Source: Klebsiella variicola (lineage in GTDB: Bacteria; Pseudomonadota; Gammaproteobacteria; Enterobacterales; Enterobacteriaceae). From it: a stretch of 64,000 bases of DNA. Both the position numbers and the translations under genes were made by a program. Under the pieces are notes generated by a model. It was not told where the DNA came from, made no database searches, and was given only the letters and a program-made list of their open reading frames with translations. The stretch is from positions 4,216,001 through 4,280,000 of the forward strand of contig NZ_CP010523.2 in NCBI RefSeq assembly GCF_000828055.2, given 5' to 3'. Position 1 is the stretch's first letter, and every line of letters begins with the position of its first letter. Positions 9,333 to 17,762 of this stretch are shown here, in pieces.

Positions 9333-10535
9333 TTAATTAAAAACTTTTACCGACGGCAATACTTTTCCCTGGCAATCAAATAGCGCCTGATTTTCACGTG
9401 CATTCCCTTCTTTCCACTCGTCGTGGATATATTTCATCCCCGCCGGGGTGGCCCAGGTATTTCCCGGCACGGCAATCCACGTGGGCTCCCAGTAAAAAAT
9501 ACCTTTGCCGCGCTGGTCGGGAACATCTATGACGGCCTGCATCAGATCGTGAATATAGTGATATTGCCCCTGCACGGTGGCGGGATAACCCCCGTCCTTT
9601 TCCTCTTTCGCCTGGAAACTATTTTCCGCGTTGTCGCAGTTGGCCAGGGTATAGGCATAGGCCGCCTCGACGACGATAACGTCTTTGTTATAGCGTTTGC
9701 TGATGTCATCCATATTGGCCTTCAGGGCGCTGATCGGCCCGTTCCAGTAGGTGTACATCGACAGACCGATCACGTCATACGGTACATGGCGCTTGTCAAT
9801 CTCATCAAACCACCAGCGGAAGGTATCGTTCTTGGTCCCTTCGGCCAGATGCAGCATGATTTTCACTTGCTCGCCGTGATGCAGGTTCTCCTTCAGGCCA
9901 GCGATAGCCGCGTTCAGCAGCCCGGCCAGCCGGTCGAACTCGCCGCCCCCCTGCCCCCAGCTTTTCCCTTCCGGCCACAGGATGCCGCCGTTGATCTCAT
10001 TGCCGATCTGCACCATGTCCGGCAGGACGCCTGCCTGCTTAAAGCGGGCGATGGTATCGCGGGTATAGTCATGAATCGCCGTTTTCAGCTGCGGATAATC
10101 CATCTTTTCCCAGGCTTTCGGCTTGAACTGCTTGCCGGGATCGGTCCAGAAATCGCTGTAATGAAAATCGAGCAGCAGCTTCATCCCCTGGGCTTTCGCC
10201 CGTTTCGCGAGGGTCAGGGTGGTGGCCAGGTCGTTATTTCCGCCGCCATAGCCCTCACCGCTCGCCGATTGCGGATCCACCCACAGACGGAGGCGAACAT
10301 AGTTGACGCCGTTCTCTTTCAGAATCGCGATCGGATCCTTGCGCTGATTATTCTGGTCGTAGAACGTCGCCCCGTGCTTTTCGGCATCCAGCAGCGTGGA
10401 GATATCCGCGCCTTTGATAAAGTCCGCCGGCATGCCCTGAAACGCGCGGGTTTCAAGCGCGTCCGCGGCCAGAGTAGGGGTGGAGAAACTGCATGCCAGA
10501 CAAACCGCAAGCCATGCGGGGGTGAATCTTTTCAT
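9333..10535 (-). CDS. ganB: Secreted GH53 arabinogalactan endo-beta-1,4-galactanase
   Basis: 400 residues. A signal peptide of about 23 residues ends TLA-AD; the remainder is a GH53 TIM barrel with acid/base Glu180 in QIGNEINGG and nucleophile Glu290 in VVVEAAYAYT. It cuts beta-1,4-galactan side chains of pectin (type I arabinogalactan) to short oligosaccharides in the periplasm or outside. A Cys at residue 15 lies inside the signal peptide but does not form a normal lipobox. Its start is 4 bases past the stop of the permease gene, showing tight operon structure. Confidence 0.93.
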   Translation of the reverse strand: MKRFTPAWLAVCLACSFSTPTLAADALETRAFQGMPADFIKGADISTLLDAEKHGATFYDQNNQRKDPIAILKENGVNYVRLRLWVDPQSASGEGYGGGNNDLATTLTLAKRAKAQGMKLLLDFHYSDFWTDPGKQFKPKAWEKMDYPQLKTAIHDYTRDTIARFKQAGVLPDMVQIGNEINGGILWPEGKSWGQGGGEFDRLAGLLNAAIAGLKENLHHGEQVKIMLHLAEGTKNDTFRWWFDEIDKRHVPYDVIGLSMYTYWNGPISALKANMDDISKRYNKDVIVVEAAYAYTLANCDNAENSFQAKEEKDGGYPATVQGQYHYIHDLMQAVIDVPDQRGKGIFYWEPTWIAVPGNTWATPAGMKYIHDEWKEGNARENQALFDCQGKVLPSVKVFN

Positions 10536-10539
10536 GTGC

Positions 10540-11391
10540 TTATCCTTTAGTACTGCCCGAGGTCAGGCCGGAGACAAAGTATTTTTGTAACGCCAGGTAG
10601 AGAATCGCCACCGGTACGGCAATCAGCACCGCCCCCGCCGCGTAGGTGGTGTAACTGGCACCCATTTTTTGCGCCACCAGGTTATACAGACCGATAGGCA
10701 GCGTGTATTTATCCGGGGTACGCAGGATGGTGCTGGAGAGGATGAAATCGCCCAGCGGACCGGTGAAGGAGAACAGCGCCACCACCGCGAGGATCGGCCT
10801 CGACAACGGCATGATGATCTCGATAAAGATGCGAAAGCTGCTGGCGCCGTCCATGCGAGCGGACTCATCCAGATCTTTGGGGATCGCGTCGAGATACCCC
10901 TTCATCAGCCAGGTATTCATCGGGATCATCCCCCCGACGTAGATCAGCACCAGCGCCAGATGGCTGTTAATCAGGCCAAGCAGTTGCGATAGCACAAAGA
11001 TCGCAATCAGCGCGGAAAACTGCGGGATCATCTGCAGCAGCAGGAACAGCATCAGCCCGTTCTGCCGCCCTTTAAAGCGGAAGCGGGAGAAGGCGTAAGC
11101 GGTAAAGCTGACGCTAATCAGGGTCAGCACCATGGTCAGAAAGCTGATTTTCATCGAGTTCCAGTACCAGGTAAGGTAATTCACATTGCCATTGAACAGA
11201 TCGGCATAGTGCTGGAACGACAGGTTTTCCGGAATGATCGAGGTACTGAGCAGGCTATTGCCGGCGTTCAGCGACGCCCCGACCGTCCAGACCAGCGGAT
11301 AGATGATCACCACCGAGACCAGAATAACCACCAGCCAGGTGAGAGAGAGTCGGATCCACTTTTCGCGTTTAATACTGGGTGATTGAGCCAT
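10540..11391 (-). CDS. ganQ: MalG-type ABC transporter permease (galacto-oligosaccharides)
   Basis: 283 residues from ATG 11391 (AAGGGAAG upstream). Six predicted membrane helices and the EAA-loop signature for the ATPase (DESARMDGASSFRIF, about residue 195) show a MalG-family inner-membrane permease of CUT1 sugar importers. It pairs with the MalF-type permease ending 10 bases upstream and with the binding protein and ATPase of the same locus. Substrate is inferred from the adjoining galactanase and beta-galactosidase. Confidence 0.92.
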   Translation of the reverse strand: MAQSPSIKREKWIRLSLTWLVVILVSVVIIYPLVWTVGASLNAGNSLLSTSIIPENLSFQHYADLFNGNVNYLTWYWNSMKISFLTMVLTLISVSFTAYAFSRFRFKGRQNGLMLFLLLQMIPQFSALIAIFVLSQLLGLINSHLALVLIYVGGMIPMNTWLMKGYLDAIPKDLDESARMDGASSFRIFIEIIMPLSRPILAVVALFSFTGPLGDFILSSTILRTPDKYTLPIGLYNLVAQKMGASYTTYAAGAVLIAVPVAILYLALQKYFVSGLTSGSTKG

Positions 11392-11401
11392 GTTGCTTCC
11401 C

Positions 11402-12709
11402 TTACGCCATGTCGTCATTTTTGAAGGATTTGGTGGCGCGGAACTGCCACAGCGCCAGGCCGACGACAAAGATCGACAGCAGGATCGTGATGGTCGCCGC
11501 GATGGCGTACTGCGACGAGGACATCGTCAGCTTATAGATCCACGACACCAGAATATCCGTCCCACCGGCGTTGGAGCCTGCCACCGCAGGACCGCCGTTG
11601 TTAAACAGATAAATGATGTTGAAGTTATTAAAGTTGAAGGTGTACTGAGTGATGATGATCGGCGCGATCGCGTACAGCACCAGCGGCAGAGTGATGGTGC
11701 GCAGACGGGTAAAGGCGCTGGCGCCGTCCATCGTCGCCGCTTCATACAGATCGTCCGGGATCGCCTGCAGCACGCCGGTGGTCATGGCAAAGACAAACGG
11801 GAAGCCAAGCCAGGTCTGCATCATGATCAGCGCCGTTTTGGTCCAGAACGGGTCGGTCAGCCATGCCTTCGGGCTGATACCGAAGAACGACAGGATCGCG
11901 TTGTTGATGACCCCGAATGAATCGTTGAACATACCGGCAAAGACGAGGATGGTGACAAACCCCGGTACCGCCCACGGCAAAATAAAGATGGTGCGGATCA
12001 GCGGCTTAAAACGCAGATCTTTTTGATTCACCAGAATCGCCAGCAGCACGCCCACCGTACACTGCAGGGTGGTCGCCAGCAGCGTCCACACCACGGTCCA
12101 CTGCAGCACATCCAGGAAGGTGGAGCGCCAGATAGAGAGGGTGAAAATATTGACGAAGTTTTTCAGCCCCACCCAGTCCACCAGCTTCGCCGGCGGCGTG
12201 TGGTACAGGTTGTAGTTGGTGAAGGCGATGGCAAAACCAAACAGAATGGGAAAGATCACCACAAAGACCAGCAGAATAAAGCCTGGGGTGATCATCAGGT
12301 ACGGGAAGCCGTCGCTCAGCAGCATCTGGTACTGCTTACGCACGCTGTTCAGGGCGATCCCCTCATCGCGTTTTTTGCCGTTCAGCCACGCATCCCGCAG
12401 CGAGAGAAAATAGATCAGCACGCCAAAGGCGACGATCAGCACACTGATAATCCCCTCCGCTAACAGGAAGATAGAGTTATCCCGCGGTACCTCTTCACCC
12501 AGGGTATATAACCCCCACAACCCCTCACGCAGGAAATCATAAAAAATCCCCAGAAAGCTGCTGAGCAGCACCAGGAAGACCAGCCCTTTCAGCCACTGGC
12601 GATGATAAAACTGACCGAAACCCGGCACGATTGCCAGCAGCAGGCCGCACCATGCATGGCGCCCGGGCCCGCGTGCGTCGCTAAAATTTTCGCTGGAATG
12701 GATGCTCAC
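11402..12709 (-). CDS. ganP: MalF-type ABC transporter permease (galacto-oligosaccharides)
   Basis: 435 residues, longer than most CUT1 permeases because of extra N-terminal helices (about 20–110) before the usual six-helix core. The ATPase-contact loop reads YEAATMDGASAFTRLRTI near residue 325. It forms the translocation heterodimer with the MalG-type protein. Between it and the binding-protein gene upstream is a 62-base gap with a stable hairpin, like the malE–malF gap where such structures set a higher level of binding protein. Confidence 0.92.
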   Translation of the reverse strand: MSIHSSENFSDARGPGRHAWCGLLLAIVPGFGQFYHRQWLKGLVFLVLLSSFLGIFYDFLREGLWGLYTLGEEVPRDNSIFLLAEGIISVLIVAFGVLIYFLSLRDAWLNGKKRDEGIALNSVRKQYQMLLSDGFPYLMITPGFILLVFVVIFPILFGFAIAFTNYNLYHTPPAKLVDWVGLKNFVNIFTLSIWRSTFLDVLQWTVVWTLLATTLQCTVGVLLAILVNQKDLRFKPLIRTIFILPWAVPGFVTILVFAGMFNDSFGVINNAILSFFGISPKAWLTDPFWTKTALIMMQTWLGFPFVFAMTTGVLQAIPDDLYEAATMDGASAFTRLRTITLPLVLYAIAPIIITQYTFNFNNFNIIYLFNNGGPAVAGSNAGGTDILVSWIYKLTMSSSQYAIAATITILLSIFVVGLALWQFRATKSFKNDDMA

Positions 12710-12728
12710 ACTCGACTCCTTCTACAAA

Positions 12729-12746
12729 CGGGAGGTCCCCCTCCCG
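12729..12746 (-). other. Hairpin between binding-protein and permease genes
   Basis: CGGGAGG and CCTCCCG form a 7-bp GC stem with a 4-base loop and no U-tract. It probably protects the upstream binding-protein message from 3' decay or attenuates read-through to the permeases. Confidence 0.45.
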
Positions 12747-12771
12747 CTCGGTGACTTCACGTGACGGTGAA

Positions 12772-14004
12772 TTACTGATTGCTGGCCTGCATTGCTTCGA
12801 TCTGCATCGTGATCTGTTTCACCGCGTTATCGAGCGCGGCCTGCGGCGCCTGCTTACCGGTGAGGCTCAGTTCAAGCGCGGCGTTGGCCGGCCCCCACAC
12901 TTCCCCCATCTCCGGAATGCCCGGCATCGCCACCGCTCGCGCCGACTGGATGGCGACGGCACTGGCCTTTTGGTCGTTTTTAATCACCGGATCGTCAATC
13001 ATCGCCTTCAGCGGCGGAATTTCGCCGGTGGCGACATAGCGGGCTTTCACATACTGCGGCTGGTTGATGAACTCGATAAACTGTTGCGCCAGCGCTTTGT
13101 CTTTACTCCAGGTCGATACCACATAGCCTTTGACGCCCAGGAAGGAGCTCATCGGCTTGCCGTCCGGCAGGGTCGGCAGGGGCGCCACGCCATAGTTAAT
13201 GCCAGCGGCTTCATACGGCTGGAAGGCCCAGGGGCCGTTGATCACCGCCGCCGCTTTTTTCTCGGTAAACAGGGAATCGATGGCATTCAGCCCGTTATCG
13301 CCGAGGATCCCCGCTGGAAAGACCTTCTCGGCATAGAATTTTTTCAGGAAGGTGACGGCTTCGACGGCGCCGGGGGTATTGAGGCCCACTTGCTGCGGGT
13401 TAAAGCCACCGCTGTCGTTTTTAGCAAAGATATAGCCGCCCATCGGGCCAATCGCCCCCCAGCTGTAATAGATCTGGTCAAACTTGGCGAGCAGGCCGTA
13501 TTTGTTCTGCTCGCGCTGGGTTTTCGAGTAGTCCAGCCAGGCCTGCAGGCTGTCCAGCGGCTTGTCGATCAGGTCCTTGTTGTAGATAAGCACCAGGGTT
13601 TCCACTGCTTTCGGGATCCCGTACAGCGCGTTGTCCATGCGGAAGGCATTGATGGAGGCTGGCGTAAAGGCATCCTGTTTCGCCTGATCGACGCTGAGAG
13701 GCGAGAGTAGTCCCTGAACCACGGCGCCGCCGAGCTGGTCATTCGGGATCACCAGCACGTCCGGCCCAATGCCCGCCGGGCCGTCGAGGCGCAGCTTTTC
13801 CAGCTGCTGGGCATAAGGCATCTCCTGGAGATTGACCTTCACGTTGTACTGCTTCTCAAAATCGCTGACCGCGGTTTTAATACCCGCGGATTTTTTAATG
13901 TCCTCCCAGACGTTGAGCTGCCCGGCGGCGTGCGCCTGCAGGCTGGTGAGTTGCCCCGCCGCCAGGGTGGTAAGGATCAGTGCAGCAAGCATGTTCTTTT
14001 TCAT
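12772..14004 (-). CDS. ganS: Periplasmic sugar-binding protein of ABC importer (MalE-like)
   Basis: 410 residues from ATG 14004 (TGAGGT upstream). A signal peptide of about 26 residues ends AHA. The mature protein is a family 1 solute-binding protein with motifs seen in MalE (QLNVWEDIKKSAG at the start; VINGPWAFQPYEAAGINYGVAPLP; FLGVKGYVVS). It should bind galacto-oligosaccharides in the periplasm and hand them to the two permeases. First gene of the operon running to the GH42 gene; divergent from the ATPase gene. Confidence 0.93.
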   Translation of the reverse strand: MKKNMLAALILTTLAAGQLTSLQAHAAGQLNVWEDIKKSAGIKTAVSDFEKQYNVKVNLQEMPYAQQLEKLRLDGPAGIGPDVLVIPNDQLGGAVVQGLLSPLSVDQAKQDAFTPASINAFRMDNALYGIPKAVETLVLIYNKDLIDKPLDSLQAWLDYSKTQREQNKYGLLAKFDQIYYSWGAIGPMGGYIFAKNDSGGFNPQQVGLNTPGAVEAVTFLKKFYAEKVFPAGILGDNGLNAIDSLFTEKKAAAVINGPWAFQPYEAAGINYGVAPLPTLPDGKPMSSFLGVKGYVVSTWSKDKALAQQFIEFINQPQYVKARYVATGEIPPLKAMIDDPVIKNDQKASAVAIQSARAVAMPGIPEMGEVWGPANAALELSLTGKQAPQAALDNAVKQITMQIEAMQASNQ

Positions 14005-14177
14005 TATCAACCTCATGTGAAGGTATAACAATTTAATGGTTTTTATTGGGCTTATCTCTGCCAGTCAGAAAAATAAATCACTTCAAACTGGCGAGTTATA
14101 TGAGAAAAAGGCTCCAGCTCTCTTTTGTTATACGCTACCCGTAGATCGCAGACAAAACTACCATAAGCTGCCAGTTG

Positions 14178-14193
14178 TGTGATCATCATTACA
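14178..14193 (+). promoter_or_regulatory. Candidate CRP site, transporter control region
   Basis: TGTGA-N6-TTACA resembles the CRP consensus with one mismatch in the second half. It lies in the middle of the divergent region, where it could serve both directions. Confidence 0.6.
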
Positions 14194-14282
14194 GAAATGA
14201 AACGCCGCTGTATGGCGCTAAAACTGCGGAAGTTATAGTCAGGGCATGATTTTACTGCTGTTGAACATCGCCACGCTGATTT

Positions 14283-14296
14283 GTTACACGTAATAC
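14283..14296 (+). promoter_or_regulatory. Candidate LacI-family operator copy 3
   Basis: GTTACACGTAATAC shares ACGTAATAC with the two copies in front of the porin. The shared core in both divergent regions suggests a common regulator; binding is inferred. Confidence 0.45.
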
Positions 14297-14360
14297 AATT
14301 CATGCTACACACAGCGACAAAGCAACGGCAAACAACAGCTACTCACTTCGGGGAATGTGG

Positions 14361-15470
14361 ATGTCCAATATACGACTGAGGAATGTCACCAAAAGGTTCG
14401 GCAGCACGGTGACGCTGCACCAGGTCAATCTCGATATTGAAGATGGCGAGTTTGCCGTTTTCGTCGGTCCTTCCGGCTGTGGAAAATCGACGCTGCTGCG
14501 CATGATTGCCGGTCTGGAAGAGGTCAGCGAGGGTGAAGTGCTGATCGGCGATGAGGTGATGAATGATGTCGTGCCGGCCCGCCGCGGCGTGGCGATGGTC
14601 TTCCAGTCCTATGCGCTCTACCCGCACATGACGGTGGCAGAGAACATGGGCTACGGGTTGAAGGTGAATAAAGTGCCGAAAACGGAGATCCGTCGCCAGG
14701 TGGAAATGGTGGCTAAAACGCTGCAGCTCTCGCACCTGCTGGATCGTAAACCGAAGCAGCTCTCTGGCGGCCAGCGGCAGCGCGTGGCCATTGGCCGGGC
14801 GATCGTGCGTAATCCCCGGGTGTTTATGTTCGATGAGCCGCTCTCTAACCTCGATGCGGAGCTGCGCGTCGATATGCGCCTGCATATTGCCCGTCTGCAC
14901 CAGGAGCTGAAGACCACCATGGTGTATGTCACCCACGATCAGGTAGAGGCGATGACGCTGGCCGATAAAATCGTGGTCATGAACTATGGGAAAGTCGAAC
15001 AAATGGGTTCGCCGATGGCGCTGTATTACAATCCGGTCAACAAATTCGTCGCCGGCTTTATCGGCTCGCCGAAGATGAATTTTTTGCCAGCCATCGTCAG
15101 CGACTGGCAGCCGGAACGCTTAACGGTCACCCTCGCGCAGGACCATCAGTTGGTCCTCAATATCGCTACCCAGCCGCTGAAGCCCGGCGCCGCGGTGACG
15201 CTGGGGATCCGGCCAGAGCATCTCACGCCCGACGTCACTACCGGTACCGTGGTGGAGTTTCAATGTGAAGTAGTGGAGCGTCTGGGTAACAATACCTATC
15301 TGTTCGGCCAGTGCTACGGCCACGATAACGTCAAGGTCCTGCTGCCCGGCGACGTCCATTTCCGCCCGTGGCAGAAAATAAATCTGGCCTTCGATGAGCG
15401 CTTTTGCATGGTATTTGATGAGAATGACCTGCGTATCAGCGCTGATATCCCGGCGCCGGATGCGCACTAG
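14361..15470 (+). CDS. MalK/MsmX-type ABC transporter ATPase
   Basis: 369 residues from ATG 14361; an ATG two codons earlier is also possible, but the later start aligns with MalK (M-S-N-I-R-L-R-N). Walker [10 protein letters not shown], signature LSGGQRQR, Walker [13 protein letters not shown] and switch His in VTHDQ are all present, followed by a C-terminal OB-fold regulatory domain (about 240–369). It powers the MalFG-type permeases encoded across the divergent promoter. A strong terminator lies about 115 bases downstream. Confidence 0.94.
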   Translation: MSNIRLRNVTKRFGSTVTLHQVNLDIEDGEFAVFVGPSGCGKSTLLRMIAGLEEVSEGEVLIGDEVMNDVVPARRGVAMVFQSYALYPHMTVAENMGYGLKVNKVPKTEIRRQVEMVAKTLQLSHLLDRKPKQLSGGQRQRVAIGRAIVRNPRVFMFDEPLSNLDAELRVDMRLHIARLHQELKTTMVYVTHDQVEAMTLADKIVVMNYGKVEQMGSPMALYYNPVNKFVAGFIGSPKMNFLPAIVSDWQPERLTVTLAQDHQLVLNIATQPLKPGAAVTLGIRPEHLTPDVTTGTVVEFQCEVVERLGNNTYLFGQCYGHDNVKVLLPGDVHFRPWQKINLAFDERFCMVFDENDLRISADIPAPDAH

Positions 15471-15510
15471 CTAACATATTGCTGTCATCTGCGCCGTGTA
15501 TGCTGCGACT

Positions 15511-15540
15511 GAATGCCGGAATACACCCTGCCCGGCATTC
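15511..15540 (+). repeat. Inverted repeat downstream of the ATPase gene
   Basis: GAATGCCGG and CCGGCATTC form a 9-bp stem with a 12-base loop. It precedes the stronger terminator at 15585 and may stabilise the message end. Confidence 0.5.
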
Positions 15541-15584
15541 ACACCCTCATTTTTATTCTGCTGCATCGGAATCATCCTTCTCTC

Positions 15585-15618
15585 CCGGCATCGCAGCCTC
15601 TCGCGATGCCGGTTTTTT
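15585..15618 (+). terminator. Terminator before pdeB
   Basis: CCGGCATCGC and GCGATGCCGG form a perfect 10-bp stem followed by six T. It isolates the galactan locus from pdeB. Confidence 0.9.
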
Positions 15619-15703
15619 CGCGACCTCAGCTCACTTCTCTCGCTGCGCCTGATTTATCTTTCGCATATACTGATGACACCCGGCGAACGATAAGGACACA
15701 GGT

Positions 15704-17263
15704 ATGAGGACCCGGCATCTGGTGGCGCTGTTTACAGGGGTGCTGATACTGGCCATCATCCTGCCCATCTCACTCAGCATCTGGCAGGCAGCGCGGCAGG
15801 CCAAGCTGCAGTTCTATCGTGAACTGGATGACTATTCCAACCGTATCGTCGTCCGCACGCTGCAGGTTGCCGATCAGGCCAGGGAAGCGCTACGTGAGGC
15901 CGACTCACACACCGCCGCCTCCTGTAGCCCTGAGCACCTGCTCACGCTCCGCCGCATCGCCTACACCCATCGCTACATTCAGGAAGTGCTCTGGCTGCGT
16001 GATTCCGTGCCGCAATGTTCCTCCCTGGAAGACCATAGCGTCGCGGTCACCTTTCCCCCGCCGGACCACATTGCCCCTGACGGCTATCGCACCTGGCTGA
16101 CCTCAATTAACGATCTCGGCCTTAATCACCAGATGACGGCCATGGGCAGTCAACAGCATATGGTGATGATCGATCCCATCTCTTTTATCGATGTGGTTCC
16201 TGCCAGCGAGGAGAAGATCCATACCATGCTGTTTGGTTTGGATCACCTGAAAATGGTGATCAGCAGCCAACCGCTGCCGGATACGGTCTGGCAGCGTATT
16301 AAAGATCCACATGTTAATATGCTGACGCTGGATAACACGGTCTATCGGATCCAGCGCATTCCCGAGCTGGGCTCCGGCATCGTGACCTGGTCGTCGACGC
16401 TGCCGCTGCAGCAGCGTATTCGCCAGCAGCTAATCTTCTGGCTCCCTGTCGGCATCTTCACCAGCCTGCTTGCTACCTGGCTGCTGCTGCGCCTGCTGAG
16501 ACACCTGCGATCACCACGCAACAGTATGCTGGACGCCCTCAACTCCGAAGCGATTCAGGTTTACTATCAGCCGATAATCTCGTTGCAGGATGGGAAAATC
16601 GCCGGGGCCGAGGCCCTGGCCCGCTGGCAGCAACCCGACGGCACCTTTTTATCGCCGGATATTTTTATTCCTCTGGCCGAGCAGACCGGGCTGATTACGC
16701 AGTTGACGGAAGATATCGTCAGGAAAATTTTTACCGATCTCGGTCCCTGGCTGCGGCAGCGGCCGGAAGTGCACATCTCCATCAACCTGTCGGTAGATGA
16801 TCTACGCTCGCCCACCCTACCGACGTTGTTACACGATCAGCTGCAGCACTGGGGGATCGCCGCCGAACAGATCATCCTTGAAATCACCGAGCGCGGATTT
16901 GTCGATCCGGAGACCACCATGCCGGTGATCGCTCACTACCGTCAGGCCGGGCATCGTATCTCGATTGATGACTTTGGCACCGGCTACTCCAGCCTGAGCT
17001 ATCTGCAGAAACTGGACGTCGATACGCTGAAAATCGATAAATCTTTTGTCGATACCCTCGAGTACCGGCCGCTGACGCCGCACATTATTGAAATGGCCAA
17101 GGCGCTCAATCTGGCCACCGTCGCCGAAGGGGTGGAAACCGAAAGCCAGCGCGACTGGCTACGACAGCATGGCGTCCAGTACGCCCAGGGATGGCTGTAC
17201 AGCAAAGCGCTGCCAAAAGAGCAGTTTATTCTGTGGGCGGAAAATAACCTCCATGTGCATTAA
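15704..17263 (+). CDS. pdeB: CSS-motif cyclic-di-GMP phosphodiesterase
   Basis: 519 residues. A membrane helix (about 6–28), a periplasmic CSS-type sensor with conserved cysteines Cys74 and Cys105, a second helix (about 242–262) and a cytoplasmic EAL domain (about 283–515). The catalytic set looks complete: EAL in GAEALARW, DDFGTGYSSLSYL and AEGVETE. It degrades c-di-GMP to pGpG; in this family oxidised (disulfide) sensor cysteines hold activity down and reduction raises it. The ylaB/pdeB assignment follows from the neighbouring core genes (ylaC side and ffs side). AAGGA precedes the ATG. Confidence 0.92.
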   Translation: MRTRHLVALFTGVLILAIILPISLSIWQAARQAKLQFYRELDDYSNRIVVRTLQVADQAREALREADSHTAASCSPEHLLTLRRIAYTHRYIQEVLWLRDSVPQCSSLEDHSVAVTFPPPDHIAPDGYRTWLTSINDLGLNHQMTAMGSQQHMVMIDPISFIDVVPASEEKIHTMLFGLDHLKMVISSQPLPDTVWQRIKDPHVNMLTLDNTVYRIQRIPELGSGIVTWSSTLPLQQRIRQQLIFWLPVGIFTSLLATWLLLRLLRHLRSPRNSMLDALNSEAIQVYYQPIISLQDGKIAGAEALARWQQPDGTFLSPDIFIPLAEQTGLITQLTEDIVRKIFTDLGPWLRQRPEVHISINLSVDDLRSPTLPTLLHDQLQHWGIAAEQIILEITERGFVDPETTMPVIAHYRQAGHRISIDDFGTGYSSLSYLQKLDVDTLKIDKSFVDTLEYRPLTPHIIEMAKALNLATVAEGVETESQRDWLRQHGVQYAQGWLYSKALPKEQFILWAENNLHVH

Positions 17264-17325
17264 GCAACAGGAGCAATAAGCAGAATGCCAGCGGGTGTGG
17301 CCACTTCGCCGCCCGCGCCTGGGCG

Positions 17326-17598
17326 CTACTTCAGATAAGATTTGATCACCTGCATCACCGTCTCCAGATCCGCTTCACGCTGTGTCTCTTCAGGCTCTTT
17401 CACCACATGGTCGGTCAGATGCCCCTGAATAACCTGCAGCATCATACCGTTGACCGCGCCGCGAATCGCCGCCAGCTGCTGTAGCACCTCAGCGCACTCA
17501 TGCTCGCGATTGAGCATTTTCTCTAACGCGGAACTCTGCCCCTGAATTTTTTTCAGTCGGGTCAGTAACATTTTTTTGTGTCGAACTGTATGTGACAT
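17326..17598 (-). CDS. rcnR: Ni/Co-responsive transcriptional repressor
   Basis: 90 residues from ATG 17598, the length of RcnR. It is a CsoR/RcnR-fold four-helix protein; Cys near residue 35 ([19 protein letters not shown]) and the histidines at His3 and in QGHLTDH match the nickel/cobalt ligand set. Without metal it represses the divergent rcnA gene; nickel or cobalt releases it. Two textbook TACT-G6-N-AGTA operators lie between the genes. A longer in-frame start upstream would overlap the promoter and was not used. Confidence 0.95.
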   Translation of the reverse strand: MSHTVRHKKMLLTRLKKIQGQSSALEKMLNREHECAEVLQQLAAIRGAVNGMMLQVIQGHLTDHVVKEPEETQREADLETVMQVIKSYLK

Positions 17599-17695
17599 TG
17601 CACGATCCACCGTTTCATTCTGTCCGTGATTACCGACCTTCATCATCAGTAACGCCTGCCAGCATAGCATGATCCCTTTTGTCAGCCGCTTTTTC

Positions 17696-17710
17696 TACTG
17701 GGGGGTAGTA
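17696..17710 (+). promoter_or_regulatory. RcnR operator 1
   Basis: TACTGGGGGGTAGTA matches TACT-G6-N-AGTA exactly. Confidence 0.92.
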
Positions 17711-17716
17711 TTTTAC

Positions 17717-17731
17717 TACTGGGGGGGAGTA
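17717..17731 (+). promoter_or_regulatory. RcnR operator 2
   Basis: TACTGGGGGGGAGTA matches TACT-G6-N-AGTA exactly, 21 bp (two helical turns) from operator 1, so tetramers can bind the same DNA face. Confidence 0.92.
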
Positions 17732-17762
17732 GGATAAACGCACTTTTGGCAAGGATCCCGAT

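Larger units (their letters stand above)
14005..14360. other. Divergent control region of the ABC transporter
   Basis: 356 bases without a gene between the binding-protein and ATPase starts. It is AT-rich relative to its flanks and holds a CRP-like site (14178–14193) and an ACGTAATAC motif (14283–14296). A short minus-strand reading frame covering 14052–14312 lacks a ribosome-binding site and recognisable sequence. Confidence 0.7.

Noticed and set aside
9333-10535. GH53 galactanase as a lipoprotein
   Set aside because: The Cys at residue 15 lies in VCLACS, which lacks a proper lipobox -3 residue, while TLA-AD fits ordinary signal peptidase I cleavage.
14052-14312. An 86-codon minus-strand frame in the galactan control region
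   Set aside because: It overlaps the CRP-like site and promoter region, lacks a ribosome-binding site and resembles nothing known.
15511-15618. Two nearby GC inverted repeats as a possible short CRISPR or transposon end
   Set aside because: They are single stem-loops, one a clear terminator; there are no spacers, target duplication or transposase.
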